Source: Lachnospiraceae bacterium
GTDB lineage: Bacteria > Bacillota > Clostridia > Lachnospirales > Lachnospiraceae
Length of the DNA stretch: 64,000 nucleotides
NCBI GenBank assembly: GCA_024698705.1
Contig: JAILQX010000030.1
Coordinates: forward strand, 25,237-89,236
Reading direction: 5' to 3'
How positions within the stretch are numbered: position 1 is the stretch's first letter; every line of letters begins with the position of its first letter. This document shows positions 1 to 7,957 of this stretch, one piece after another. The position numbers and the translations under genes are program-made. The notes under the pieces are model-generated. The model was given only the letters and a program-made list of their open reading frames with translations. It was not told the DNA's origin and did not search any database.

Positions 1-274
1 CCGCCATTTTTTCCACTTCTTCCTCGTAAAGGATGAACTCTATGCCGAATTCATCGCATAATTTCCTTACAAATTCCGCATCCTTTGCGGCTTCTTTTCG
101 GATAAGATGATTTATATGCACAACCTTCAGCTCAAAATCCGCTTTCTTTTTATACTCGATCAGATTTAAGAGCATACATACGGAATCCGCTCCGCCGCTT
201 ATTCCGGCAACGACGGTTTCACCGTCTCCTATCATATTGTATCTTTTGATCGTGTCTTCAAACTTTTTGATCAT
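1..274 (-). CDS. tilS: tRNA(Ile)-lysidine synthase, N-terminal part (runs off the left edge)
   Basis: This is the first 91 or so codons of TilS, which uses ATP to attach lysine to C34 of the AUA-reading tRNA-Ile in the cytoplasm. The PP-loop ATPase motif SGGADS is visible near residue 26, followed by the VVHINH strand and an acidic helix typical of the family. The ATG at 274 directly follows the divIC terminator hairpin. The rest of the gene, including the C-terminal tRNA-binding part, lies outside the window, so completeness cannot be judged. The order hup-rqcP-divIC-tilS is conserved in Bacillota and supports the call. Confidence 0.9.
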   Translation of the reverse strand, partial: MIKKFEDTIKRYNMIGDGETVVAGISGGADSVCMLLNLIEYKKKADFELKVVHINHLIRKEAAKDAEFVRKLCDEFGIEFILYEEEVEKMA

Positions 275-294
275 GGTTTAACCTTTCGGGCTGT

Positions 295-324
295 AAAAAA
301 ACCTTTGATAAAAAATATCAAAGG
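295..324 (-). terminator. Intrinsic terminator after divIC
   Basis: A perfect 9-bp inverted repeat (CCTTTGATA at 302-310, TATCAAAGG at 316-324) lies directly after the divIC stop. On the minus strand it is followed by seven U (295-301). The stem is AU-rich, so termination may be partial, leaving some readthrough into tilS. Confidence 0.7.
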
Positions 325-325
325 C

Positions 326-631
326 TTAATCTTCTGATTTAAATACTATCTCATTATTATTGACAAGTCCAAGCTTTTCTCTGGCAACCTCTTCAGCATA
401 CTTCTTTGTCTTTGTATACTTGGCGTACTCGGCGATCTCTTCGGCTCTCGCCTTTTCTTCTTCGATCTGCTTAAGAAGCTGTTCTTCCTTCTGCGTGTAA
501 GCTTCCTGTTTCTGTTTCAGCTCATGTTTGTTGTAGCTTATGACCGCAGCCAGCATGATCAGCACTATCACTACCAGCATTACACTGAATGTATTCTGTT
601 TTTTCTTAACCCTCAGATATCTGTTGCTCAT
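326..631 (-). CDS. divIC: Septum formation initiator, FtsL/DivIC family
   Basis: A 101-residue bitopic division protein. It has a short basic N-terminus, one membrane segment (VMLVVIVLIMLAAVISY), then an extracytoplasmic coiled coil rich in Glu, Lys and Gln (about residues 37-75) and the family ending in which AREKLGLV is recognisable. DivIC pairs with FtsL and DivIB/FtsQ in the divisome. I start at the ATG at 631, which has GAGG 7-8 bases upstream; a longer TTG reading at 649 has no ribosome site. It has its own sigma-A promoter (667-694) and ends in a hairpin terminator before tilS. Confidence 0.88.
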   Translation of the reverse strand: MSNRYLRVKKKQNTFSVMLVVIVLIMLAAVISYNKHELKQKQEAYTQKEEQLLKQIEEEKARAEEIAEYAKYTKTKKYAEEVAREKLGLVNNNEIVFKSED

Positions 632-666
632 GCACTGCCTCAAAAACAAAAATGTTTACATAAATT

Positions 667-694
667 ATTATACCAAAAAATAATATTACGTCAA
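667..694 (-). promoter_or_regulatory. Sigma-A promoter of divIC
   Basis: On the minus strand: -35 TTGACG (689-694), 16-bp spacer, -10 TATAAT (667-672). The predicted start near 660 gives a leader of about 30 bases before the ATG at 631. Confidence 0.8.
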
Positions 695-760
695 CCAATT
701 TTTGAGAAAAGTGCGAATTTGTGGCACTTGTTGATTCGTTACCACCATATATATTTAAAT

Positions 761-795
761 ATGTAAACCAAAACACATTATATAGTGGTTTACAT
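761..795 (-). terminator. Inverted repeat after rqcP, probable weak terminator
   Basis: A perfect 10-bp inverted repeat (ATGTAAACCA at 761-770, TGGTTTACAT at 786-795) with a 15-base loop begins 2 bases past the rqcP stop. No good U-tract follows on the minus strand, so it could instead be an mRNA 3' end stabiliser or a protein-binding site. Confidence 0.5.
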
Positions 796-797
796 AA

Positions 798-1037
798 CTA
801 AACAAATCTGTATAATTCCGCAGCTGCATCTTTTTTTACGGTCTCTTCCACCGCTATCACTTCAATATTTGTTTCCTTATTGCCAAACTGTATCGTTATA
901 CGATCACCGACTTTTACATTAGTCCCCGCTTTGGCCACTGTTCCGTTTATGAGGACCCTGCCCGCATCGCAGGCTTCGTTAGCCACCGTTCTTCGTTTTA
1001 TCAGTCTGGATACCTTCAGATATTTGTCCAGTCTCAT
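798..1037 (-). CDS. rqcP: S4-domain ribosome quality control protein RqcP (YabO)
   Basis: A 79-residue S4 RNA-binding protein of the RqcP/YabO family. In Bacillota RqcP works with RqcH on stalled 50S subunits to support C-terminal alanine tailing. The start MRLDKYLKVSRLIKRRT and the ACDAGRVLINGT stretch are the S4 core. I start at the ATG at 1037 with AGGGG about 10 bases upstream; the longer TTG start at 1070 sits inside the hup terminator and has no ribosome site. It lies 84 bases after hup, beyond a strong terminator, so expression probably depends on readthrough or an unseen promoter. Confidence 0.88.
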   Translation of the reverse strand: MRLDKYLKVSRLIKRRTVANEACDAGRVLINGTVAKAGTNVKVGDRITIQFGNKETNIEVIAVEETVKKDAAAELYRFV

Positions 1038-1068
1038 TTTTCTCTGCCCCTGTCCGGTCTTATCCTTC

Positions 1069-1100
1069 AAAAAAGAGGTAAGTACCGAAGTACTTACCTC
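1069..1100 (-). terminator. Strong intrinsic terminator of hup (UUCG tetraloop)
   Basis: A perfect 11-bp stem (GAGGTAAGTAC at 1075-1085, GTACTTACCTC at 1090-1100) closes a C(UUCG)G tetraloop on the minus strand. Six U (1069-1074) follow. It falls between hup and rqcP. Confidence 0.9.
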
Positions 1101-1120
1101 TCAGATTTCTTAACAATCAA

Positions 1121-1399
1121 TTATTTCTTGTTAACCAAATCCTTCAATGCCTTACCGGCTTTGAACTTAGGAGCCTTTGAAGCAGCGATCTTCATTGTCT
1201 TGCCTGTCTGAGGATTTCTACCCTCTCTAGCTGCTCTCTTAGATACTTCGAATGTACCGAATCCAACTAACTGAACCTTTCCACCCTTCTTTAACTCAGC
1301 TGAAACAGCGTCTGTAAAAGCCTTTAATGCTGCTTCTGCATCCTTCTTAGATAATCCAGCCTTGTCAGCCATAGCTGCAACTAATTCTGTCTTGTTCAT
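1121..1399 (-). CDS. hup: HU family DNA-binding protein
   Basis: A 92-residue HU nucleoid protein that binds and bends DNA without sequence specificity as a dimer. The N-terminal helices ([20 protein letters not shown]), the GFGTFEV turn and the beta-arm RNPQTGKTM all match the family, and the length is standard. AGGAGGAG lies ahead of the ATG at 1399. A consensus promoter (1462-1490) and a very stable terminator suggest a highly expressed single-gene transcript. It heads the conserved hup-rqcP-divIC-tilS cluster. Confidence 0.97.
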   Translation of the reverse strand: MNKTELVAAMADKAGLSKKDAEAALKAFTDAVSAELKKGGKVQLVGFGTFEVSKRAAREGRNPQTGKTMKIAASKAPKFKAGKALKDLVNKK

Positions 1400-1461
1400 T
1401 GATAACTCTCCTCCTACTTGAAATATGAGATTGTTTTCTAACGCATAAAACGTCTATAAGA

Positions 1462-1490
1462 AATATATCTTTTTTTGCTCATTTTGTCAA
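1462..1490 (-). promoter_or_regulatory. Consensus sigma-A promoter of hup
   Basis: On the minus strand: -35 TTGACA (1485-1490), exactly 17-bp spacer, -10 TATATT (1462-1467). The start near 1455 leaves a leader of about 56 bases. Confidence 0.85.
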
Positions 1491-1575
1491 TGAATTTCGC
1501 AATTTTTCAAGGTTTTTTAGGGATTTTTATTGTTTTTTTTATCGGTCGGTACACATAACTTCTTAACAACTATTT

Positions 1576-2928
1576 TTATTCCTCTTCTTCTCCATTTTCA
1601 GACTTAAGTTCGGCAAATGAAAACGTCTCATTTTGAAGCAATGAATCCAGTGTTATTGTGTAGCTTCTGGTCTCATATCCGTCTTTTCTGAGTGTTATAA
1701 CATGACTTCCTGGCATTTTGGCAAATTCAACCGGAGCTATACCCACGTAACTGCCGTCCACATATACCTCCACGCCTTCCGGTGCCTCGACTTTTACCTT
1801 ATAATCACTTGTTTCAAAGGCTGTTACTGCCTGCGTCACAAATGTCGTCACTACCGGAGCGGGTGAAGGGGACGGTCCCACATTTCCTCCCGCGGAGGGC
1901 TCCTTTACTTTTTCCAGAGTTATTTCCATGGTTGCGCTTTCCTGGCCAACCTTTATGTACTGTGTCAGGGTATCATAGCCCTCTGCCCTGACGATCAACT
2001 GGTGTATGCCGTATTCCAGTGAAAGAGGCTTTGTGGTATCAACCTTCTCACCATCGGCGTATATTTCGGCATCCGACGGATCGGTAACAAATACAATTGC
2101 CCCGTACTTTGTCTCATCAGGCTGCACCATGTCGCTGACATCCAGCTCCGTTTCCCTGTTCTTTTCAATGGTCACACTCCGCTTTCCCTCATAATCACCG
2201 TTGGAAAGCCGGACATCATACGAACCGACCGGAACGGCGATGAGCATATCTTTGGAAACGGTCTTTATGATCTTGTTTCCTACCTCGATCCATCCGCCCT
2301 CAAAATATTCCTGGCCTTTTAATCTCAGATAGCCGTGTCCCTGCTCGATCACGATACTGTATATATCATGTTCGCTTCCGGATATCTTAAGTGTATCGCA
2401 GGGATTGATGTCTATGAGCTGGCTTTTATTGCCTTCGGAAAAAATGAGCAGATCCTTGTTAAACCTGTATTTGCCGTCCGGCAATGTTATCCTTCCGGTA
2501 AGCTCATCTATCTCAAAATCCTTTACATCCGTATATTCCCATACATCCGCGGATTTACTGATACTGTTCATGAGCTTCTTGCTCTTTAAGAATGTGACAT
2601 CGACCACATCTCCGCAGGCAAGCTGTTCCATGACAAGGGCTGAGCCGTATTTATCGTATACCTTTCCTGTCCCGTCATAGTTCAGTGTATAATTCCTGTT
2701 CACCTTTCGATTGTGAAATGTAACCGTTTTGGCATCTTTATCCACCGAAACGATGATCGCACCGTTATCGACGCTGTCATAGGTTCCCGTTTCGGGGATC
2801 TCAAATCCCGTACTGACCGGCTTTTCGGTGATATCATCATTGTCGGGAGTCCCGCATCCTGTCACAAATACAATGGCGGCAAAAGCAACACATATATTCA
2901 GTTGTAATCTTCGGATCAAAGTTCGCAT
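1576..2928 (-). CDS. PEGA-domain lipoprotein
   Basis: A 450-residue predicted lipoprotein: basic N-terminus, hydrophobic stretch and lipobox VTGC with the lipidated Cys at about residue 25. Several beta-rich repeats follow. At least two are clear PEGA modules (DAEIYADGEKV...PLSLEYGIHQL and GVEVYVDGSYVG...FAKMPGSHVI), separated by a Pro/Ser/Thr linker (GPSPSPAPVVTT). PEGA domains are found in surface proteins and are thought to pack against other envelope components; the exact role here is unknown. Its start overlaps the end of cca by 13 bases with GGAG 8 bases upstream, so the two are translationally linked. Confidence 0.8.
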   Translation of the reverse strand: MRTLIRRLQLNICVAFAAIVFVTGCGTPDNDDITEKPVSTGFEIPETGTYDSVDNGAIIVSVDKDAKTVTFHNRKVNRNYTLNYDGTGKVYDKYGSALVMEQLACGDVVDVTFLKSKKLMNSISKSADVWEYTDVKDFEIDELTGRITLPDGKYRFNKDLLIFSEGNKSQLIDINPCDTLKISGSEHDIYSIVIEQGHGYLRLKGQEYFEGGWIEVGNKIIKTVSKDMLIAVPVGSYDVRLSNGDYEGKRSVTIEKNRETELDVSDMVQPDETKYGAIVFVTDPSDAEIYADGEKVDTTKPLSLEYGIHQLIVRAEGYDTLTQYIKVGQESATMEITLEKVKEPSAGGNVGPSPSPAPVVTTFVTQAVTAFETSDYKVKVEAPEGVEVYVDGSYVGIAPVEFAKMPGSHVITLRKDGYETRSYTITLDSLLQNETFSFAELKSENGEEEE

Positions 2929-4256
2929 TTAACCAGCTCCGTCAATCTGTCCTTCGTGTTGAGTGCGGGATCGTCAAGAACCTTGTCGAGGAGCCCGCCA
3001 AGTACCTCTCCGATCTTCGGTCCCTGCTCTATACCCATATCCATCAGATCTTTTCCGTTTATCGCAAGATCCCTGACTGTGACGCAGTCACCTTGCGCCA
3101 TTATCTTATCGTATAACGACTGCAGGCTCCTCAGTTCTGCCTGCTTTTCTTCTCTTTTATACGTGCTCTGAGCCATGAAATCTGCCTCCTTGACCTGAAG
3201 GAGCATCGGAAACATATCGATACCGATCTTATTGATGGCTCTTCTCACGTGTTTTTCATCAGTTTCTATCCTAATGTCATGATATCTGACCAGTTTGGCT
3301 ATCTTATCGCTTGTATCATTGTCAAATCTCAGTCGCCTGCATATGGCCTTTGTCATTTCATAAGATATTTCGGCATGTCCGTGGAAATGATCCACTCCGT
3401 CCTCATCCGTCGTTCTGGTTTGGGCTTTTCCTATATCGTGGAACAGCATGGCATATCTCAATACCTTGTCGGACACTATATTTGCAACCGACCGTACTGT
3501 ATGCTCACCGACCGTATAACAATGATGCGGATTGTTCTGGGGTATCTCCTTAAGTACGGAGATCTCGGGCAATATGATCTGCATGATGCCGGTTTCACAT
3601 AACACGTTCAGAAATTCGGGATGATCGGATACCATGAGCTTTGTAAGTTCGACATTTATTCTCTCGACACTTATATTGTCCAGTCTTTTCGCAAATTCGC
3701 CAATGGCTCTTTTGGTCTCATCCTCGATCACGTAACCAAGCTGAGCAGCAAATCTCACTGCTCTCATTATACGCAGGGCATCTTCGTTAAATCTCTCCCT
3801 CGGGTCTCCCACACATCTGATTATACCCTTTTTAATATCTTCCATTCCACCGAATTCATCGACAATACCCACCTTATCATTGTATGCCATCGCATTGATG
3901 GTGAAATCCCTGCGCTTCAGATCCTCTGTCAGACTTGTAGTGAATTCCACCTCCCTGGGATGTCTGCTGTCTTCGTATTCTCCGTCGATACGATAGGTGG
4001 TAACCTCGTATGTTTCCCCATGGATCAGCACCGAAACCGTGCCGTGTTTTATGCCTGTATCTATGGTCCTGTGAAATAATCCCTTTATCTCCTGCGGCTT
4101 GGCATTGGTGGTGATATCCCAGTCATTGGGCGTCTTTCCGAGCAGACTGTCCCTTACGCAGCCTCCAACGGCAAATGCCTCAAAGCCTGCTGCCTCTATT
4201 ATGTCTATTATCAGTTTTACGTCTGATGGAAGTTTGATCAATGTCATATCCTGCAT
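2916..4256 (-). CDS. cca: CCA tRNA nucleotidyltransferase with HD domain
   Basis: A 446-residue class II CCA-adding enzyme that builds or repairs the 3' CCA end of tRNAs from CTP and ATP. Visible motifs are GGCVRD (nucleotide-binding loop, about residues 32-37), DWDIT (catalytic Asp pair), RRDFTINAMAY and the RFNEDALRIMRA neck. The C-terminal half carries an HD phosphohydrolase domain (HHCYTVGEHT, LFHDIGKAQ) that could act on tRNA 2',3'-cyclic phosphate ends. The ATG at 4256 is chosen; an ATG three codons later (4247) is equally possible because the ribosome site is weak. It is downstream of ackA beyond a hairpin. Confidence 0.93.
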   Translation of the reverse strand: MQDMTLIKLPSDVKLIIDIIEAAGFEAFAVGGCVRDSLLGKTPNDWDITTNAKPQEIKGLFHRTIDTGIKHGTVSVLIHGETYEVTTYRIDGEYEDSRHPREVEFTTSLTEDLKRRDFTINAMAYNDKVGIVDEFGGMEDIKKGIIRCVGDPRERFNEDALRIMRAVRFAAQLGYVIEDETKRAIGEFAKRLDNISVERINVELTKLMVSDHPEFLNVLCETGIMQIILPEISVLKEIPQNNPHHCYTVGEHTVRSVANIVSDKVLRYAMLFHDIGKAQTRTTDEDGVDHFHGHAEISYEMTKAICRRLRFDNDTSDKIAKLVRYHDIRIETDEKHVRRAINKIGIDMFPMLLQVKEADFMAQSTYKREEKQAELRSLQSLYDKIMAQGDCVTVRDLAINGKDLMDMGIEQGPKIGEVLGGLLDKVLDDPALNTKDRLTELVKCEL

Positions 4257-4266
4257 TCCGTTCTTT

Positions 4267-4296
4267 TTTAAAAGAGAGTTCCTCGCGGAACTCTCT
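4267..4296 (-). terminator. Hairpin between ackA and cca (GCGA tetraloop)
   Basis: A perfect 10-bp stem (AGAGAGTTCC at 4273-4282, GGAACTCTCT at 4287-4296) closes a GCGA loop on the minus strand. Only three or four U follow before an A-run, so this is probably a partial terminator separating ackA from cca. Confidence 0.6.
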
Positions 4297-4308
4297 CGTG
4301 GTTCATCT

Positions 4309-5505
4309 TTATTTTACTAGTCTTACCGTTTCTCTTGCAATAGCAAGTTCTTCATTGGTCGGAACAACCATGATCGCTATCTTGTCTTCCGGCTTTGAAA
4401 GGACGACCTCTTCTCCTCGGATCTTGTTCTTTTCGGGATCAACACTTGTTCCCAGCCATTCAAGGTATCTGCAGACTGCCGCTCTCATCTGACAGTTGTT
4501 TTCACCGATACCCGCGGTAAATGCTATGGCATCAACGCCCTTCATTGCTACCATATACGAACCGATGTACTTTGCTACCCTGTATGCATATGTCTCAAGG
4601 GCATCTATACATTTCTGATCTCCGTTGTCGGCTGCTGCCGCAAGATCCCTGAAATCACTTGAAATACCGCCCGATAATCCCAGTACTCCCGATTTCTTAT
4701 TGCATATATTGATCATATCGTCTGCCGACATGTCTTCTTTATCCGCTATGAAGCTGATGATCGCGGGATCGATGTCTCCGGATCTTGTTCCCATGATCAG
4801 GCCTTCCAGAGGAGTCAATCCCATGGATGTATCTACCGATCTTCCGTGATCAACTGCCGTGATCGAAGCGCCGTTTCCGAGATGACATACTATGATCTTT
4901 AGATCATCTCTCTTCTTACCGAGCATCTCGGCAGCTCTCTGTGATACAAAATCATGACTGGTTCCGTGGAATCCGTATCTTCTTACTTTGTATTTCTCAT
5001 AATATTCATACGGAAGACCGTAGAGATATGCTTTCTTTGGCATTGTCTGATGGAAGGCTGTATCAAATACCGCTACCATCGGTACATTCGGCATTATCTT
5101 CCTGCATGAATTGATACCGATAAGGTTTGCCGGATTGTGAAGAGGCGCAAGATCGTTGCACTCTTCTATGGCTTTGATAACCTCATCGTCTATGATAACG
5201 GAAGTATTGAACTTCTCTCCGCCGTGAACTATACGATGTCCGACCGCATCTATCTCATCAAGCGACTTGACCACTCCCACTTTTGGATCGGTCAGCTTTT
5301 CTATCACATACTTTACCGCTGCCGTATGATCCGGCATGGGAACTTCGGCCGTAACCTTTTCTCCTCCGGCCGGCTGATGTGTGATAGCGCTTCCGTCTAT
5401 GCCTATTCGCTCGCACAGACCCTTTGCAAGTACTTCTTCGCTGTCGGAAGATATCAGCTGATACTTGAGTGAAGAACTTCCGCAATTGATAACCAAAACA
5501 TTCAT
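4309..5505 (-). CDS. ackA: Acetate kinase
   Basis: A 398-residue acetate kinase that converts acetyl phosphate and ADP to acetate and ATP, the energy-yielding last step of acetate fermentation. The N-terminal signature MNVLVINCGSSSLKYQLI, the HRIVHGGE loop, the catalytic AVFDTAFH and GFHGTSHD motifs and GNGASI are all present. I start at the ATG at 5505, which has AAGGA at 7 bases; the longer GTG reading at 5535 would place part of a structured leader in the protein. It is downstream of proS, not paired with pta, and the spacer holds mutually exclusive hairpins (5532-5587). Confidence 0.97.
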   Translation of the reverse strand: MNVLVINCGSSSLKYQLISSDSEEVLAKGLCERIGIDGSAITHQPAGGEKVTAEVPMPDHTAAVKYVIEKLTDPKVGVVKSLDEIDAVGHRIVHGGEKFNTSVIIDDEVIKAIEECNDLAPLHNPANLIGINSCRKIMPNVPMVAVFDTAFHQTMPKKAYLYGLPYEYYEKYKVRRYGFHGTSHDFVSQRAAEMLGKKRDDLKIIVCHLGNGASITAVDHGRSVDTSMGLTPLEGLIMGTRSGDIDPAIISFIADKEDMSADDMINICNKKSGVLGLSGGISSDFRDLAAAADNGDQKCIDALETYAYRVAKYIGSYMVAMKGVDAIAFTAGIGENNCQMRAAVCRYLEWLGTSVDPEKNKIRGEEVVLSKPEDKIAIMVVPTNEELAIARETVRLVK

Positions 5506-5531
5506 ATCGTATCCTTCTTTCTTATTGAGAG

Positions 5532-5587
5532 CCACGCCATAAATGATCCACTTTGTGAAGGCGTGGATCGTGCAGTGTAACGCCTTC
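5532..5587 (-). promoter_or_regulatory. proS-ackA spacer with three competing RNA stems
   Basis: In minus-strand RNA the segment at 5569-5557 can pair three ways: with 5587-5580 (8 bp, starting at the last base of the proS stop), with 5551-5545 (7 bp, GATCCAC/GTGGATC), or, via 5566-5560, with 5538-5532 (7 bp, CCACGCC/GGCGTGG). All pairings are perfect and exclude one another. There is no U-tract, so this is not an ordinary terminator. A 12-codon open frame from an ATG at about 5541 overlaps the ackA start. Function is inferred only. Confidence 0.45.
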
Positions 5588-7023
5588 TAATATGCTCTGC
5601 CCCAGTAAACCATCTTCTTGGCGGGCTTTCCGCAATATACGCACGTGTCAGCGAGGTGCTCTTGATCAAATGGCATGCAACGGCTTGTTACCGCCATATC
5701 TTCTTTTATCTTCTCTTCGCACTCTTTTTCTCCGCACCACATAGCCTTTACGAAGCCTGATTTTTCGGCAAATATCTTCTCAAACTCTTCTTTGGTCCTT
5801 GCTTCATATGTATGCTCTTCCAGATGCTTCTTTGCCCTGTCAAACATATCCTGCTGGATCTGAGGAAGTATCTCTGCCATCCTGTCCGAAAGTTCATCCA
5901 GGCTGACCTCGATCTTTTCCCTTGTATCTCTTCTGCATATGATGCATTTGCCATTCTCTATATCCTTGGGACCTATCTCAACCCTGACCGGTATTCCTCG
6001 CATCTCCTGCTCACTGAACTTGAAGCCGGGCGACTTGTCGGTATCATCAACCTTTACCCTGAAACCTGCGTTCAGCAATACGTCCCTGAGTTCATATGCC
6101 TTATCAAGTACGCCTTCCTTCTTCTGCTGGATAGGGATGACCATTATCTGAACAGGTGCGATCGCGGGCGGCAATACAAGTCCCGAATCATCACCGTGGA
6201 CCATAATGATGGCACCTATGATACGTGTCGACATTCCCCATGAGGTCTGATGTACGTACTGAAGTTTGTTCTCTTTATCTGTATACTGTATACTAAATGC
6301 CTCGGCAAAGCCTGTTCCGAAATTATGGCTCGTTCCTGACTGGAGAGCCTTTCCGTCATGCATGAGTGCCTCTATGGTATATGTTGCTTCCGCGCCCGCA
6401 AACTTCTCCTTTTCAGTCTTTCTTCCCTTAACTACCGGAATAGCCAATACTTCCTCGCAGAAGTCCGCGTATACGTTGAGCATCTGCTCTGTACGTGCAA
6501 CCGATTCTTCCTCTGTCGCATGTGCGGTATGTCCTTCCTGCCATAAGAATTCTCTTGAACGAAGGAAGGGTCTGGTCTCCTTTTCCCAACGGACTACCGA
6601 ACACCACTGGTTATAAACCTTTGGCAGATCCCTGTATGACTGTATCTCTCCTTTATAGAAATCACAGAACAATGTCTCGGAAGTGGGTCTTACACACATT
6701 CTCTCCTGAAGCGGATTAAGTCCACCGTGAGTAACCCATGCTACCTCGGGTGCAAATCCTTCTACGTGATCTTTTTCCTTCTGAAGAAGGCTTTCGGGAA
6801 TAAACATGGGCATATATACATTTTCCACTCCCGTTGCCTTAAATCTCTTATCAAGCTCTCTCTGGATATTTTCCCACAAAGCATATCCGGCAGGCTTGAT
6901 GACCATACATCCCTTAACATTGGAATAATCGATAAGTTCTGCTTTTATGACCACATCCGTATACCACTGGGCAAAATCCTCATTCATCGATGTGATCGCT
7001 TCTACCAACTTCTTGTCTGCCAT
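5587..7023 (-). CDS. proS: Prolyl-tRNA synthetase, archaeal/eukaryotic-type
   Basis: A 478-residue class II synthetase of the short ProS form that lacks the bacterial editing insertion. It charges tRNA-Pro with proline. Class II motif 2 lies near [21 protein letters not shown], and the [11 protein letters not shown] stretch is characteristic. The C-terminal extension carries Cys residues (CGEKEC ... CVYCGKPA) of a zinc-binding type and ends in the typical aromatic YWGRAY. AAGGAGG precedes the ATG at 7023. No T-box leader is recognisable ahead of it. It is followed by ackA. Confidence 0.95.
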   Translation of the reverse strand: MADKKLVEAITSMNEDFAQWYTDVVIKAELIDYSNVKGCMVIKPAGYALWENIQRELDKRFKATGVENVYMPMFIPESLLQKEKDHVEGFAPEVAWVTHGGLNPLQERMCVRPTSETLFCDFYKGEIQSYRDLPKVYNQWCSVVRWEKETRPFLRSREFLWQEGHTAHATEEESVARTEQMLNVYADFCEEVLAIPVVKGRKTEKEKFAGAEATYTIEALMHDGKALQSGTSHNFGTGFAEAFSIQYTDKENKLQYVHQTSWGMSTRIIGAIIMVHGDDSGLVLPPAIAPVQIMVIPIQQKKEGVLDKAYELRDVLLNAGFRVKVDDTDKSPGFKFSEQEMRGIPVRVEIGPKDIENGKCIICRRDTREKIEVSLDELSDRMAEILPQIQQDMFDRAKKHLEEHTYEARTKEEFEKIFAEKSGFVKAMWCGEKECEEKIKEDMAVTSRCMPFDQEHLADTCVYCGKPAKKMVYWGRAY

Positions 7024-7110
7024 ATCGGCCTCCTTATATTCTGCATAAATACGTATATTCCCGCATTCATACTGTTATACATTCTGTGCCCGCAGTCCGC
7101 AAGCGTATAC

Positions 7111-7119
7111 ATTATATCA
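7111..7119 (-). promoter_or_regulatory. Extended -10 promoter of proS
   Basis: On the minus strand TGATATAAT (TGn plus TATAAT, 7111-7119). No good -35 is visible. The start near 7104 gives a leader of about 80 bases. Confidence 0.5.
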
Positions 7120-7250
7120 AAAAAAACGCTGTTTGGCGCGTTTTTTATGCGAAATTGCATTTCATTTATTTTTTTTATACCTGCCATATGTTAAGATTTT
7201 AATGTAATAGACATTTTATCCGCTGTTAAATCTTTCAAAGGAGGTATTTT

Positions 7251-7874
7251 ATGGATCCAAAAGCAATGTATAAACTCAGTTACGGTCTGTTTGTCATAAC
7301 CGCCCAAAAAGACAGTAAAGACAATGGTTGCATCACCAATACCGTTATTCAGGTGACCGGTGATCCCAATCGTATAAGTGTTACGCTCAACAAAAATAAT
7401 CTGACCCACGATATGATTCTTGAAACCGGTCTTTTTACCGTTTCCGTTATCAGCAGGGATGCCGACTTTGAATTATTCAGGCATTTTGGATTCCAATCGG
7501 GAAGGGATGTCGACAAATTTGCGGATTTCACCGATTGTCGCAGATCCTCCAATGAAACGCAGATCATTACCGCCGGGACCAATGCTTTTCTGTGCGGAAA
7601 GGTTTGCCAGACGATCGATCTGGGTACACATACCATGTTTATTGCAGATGTTACGGATATGGAGGTTTTGTCTTCAGTAAAATCCGTTACCTATGCTTAT
7701 TATCAGGAAAATATCAAACCCAAGCCGGAAGCTGTAGGCAAAACCAGCGACGGTCAGACTGTCTGGAGATGCCGGATCTGCGGTTATGAATACGTGGGAG
7801 AAGAACTTCCCGAAGATTTTATATGCCCAATCTGCAAGCATCCCGCTTCGGATTTTGAAAAGATCAGTTCATAA
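7251..7874 (+). CDS. Flavin reductase-like protein fused to rubredoxin (high-molecular-weight rubredoxin type)
   Basis: A 207-residue two-domain redox protein. Residues 1 to about 150 are a flavin reductase-like FMN-binding domain (NTVIQVTGDPNRISVTLN, LFTVSVIS, GKVCQT). The last 45 or so residues form a rubredoxin with the two iron-binding pairs CRIC and CPIC. Fusions like this are known as Hrb and pass electrons from NAD(P)H to flavodiiron proteins or other partners in oxygen or nitric oxide detoxification in anaerobes; that role is inferred here. AGGAGG sits 8 bases before the ATG. It is one of four plus-strand genes and stands alone, divergent from proS. Confidence 0.88.
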   Translation: MDPKAMYKLSYGLFVITAQKDSKDNGCITNTVIQVTGDPNRISVTLNKNNLTHDMILETGLFTVSVISRDADFELFRHFGFQSGRDVDKFADFTDCRRSSNETQIITAGTNAFLCGKVCQTIDLGTHTMFIADVTDMEVLSSVKSVTYAYYQENIKPKPEAVGKTSDGQTVWRCRICGYEYVGEELPEDFICPICKHPASDFEKISS

Positions 7875-7925
7875 ACAGATATTTTGTATACAAAGCTGTT
7901 GCACGCCAAACGACATGCAACAAGT

Positions 7926-7957
7926 AAAGGAGTCCGCCAAACGGCGAACTCCTTTTT
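7926..7957. terminator. Bidirectional terminator between the rubredoxin and rluA-like genes
   Basis: Stem AAAGGAGT (7926-7933) with ACTCCTTT (7948-7955), a C/A mismatch, then CGCC (7935-7938) with GGCG (7943-7946) around an AAAC loop. T-runs on both sides suit both converging genes; the minus-strand stop at 7956 lies in its edge. Confidence 0.8.

Noticed and set aside
3249..4079. Long plus-strand frames opposite cca
   Set aside because: They mirror a well-conserved gene and carry no ribosome sites or coherent domains.
5506..5535. Longer acetate kinase start (GTG at 5535)
   Set aside because: The ATG at 5505 has a good ribosome site and matches the family start; the extension reads through the structured leader.
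7024..7120. Possible T-box leader ahead of proS
   Set aside because: No T-box sequence (AGGGTGGnACCGCG-like) or anti-terminator is present on the minus strand and the leader is only about 80 bases.
7121..7146. AAAAAACGC/GCGTTTTTT inverted repeat resembling a terminator
   Set aside because: It lies between two divergent genes, so nothing ends there, and only three of nine pairs are GC. Probably the AT-rich promoter region of proS.
6727..7194. 155-codon plus-strand frame over the proS start
   Set aside because: Antisense to proS, no ribosome site and no recognisable protein; a shadow frame.
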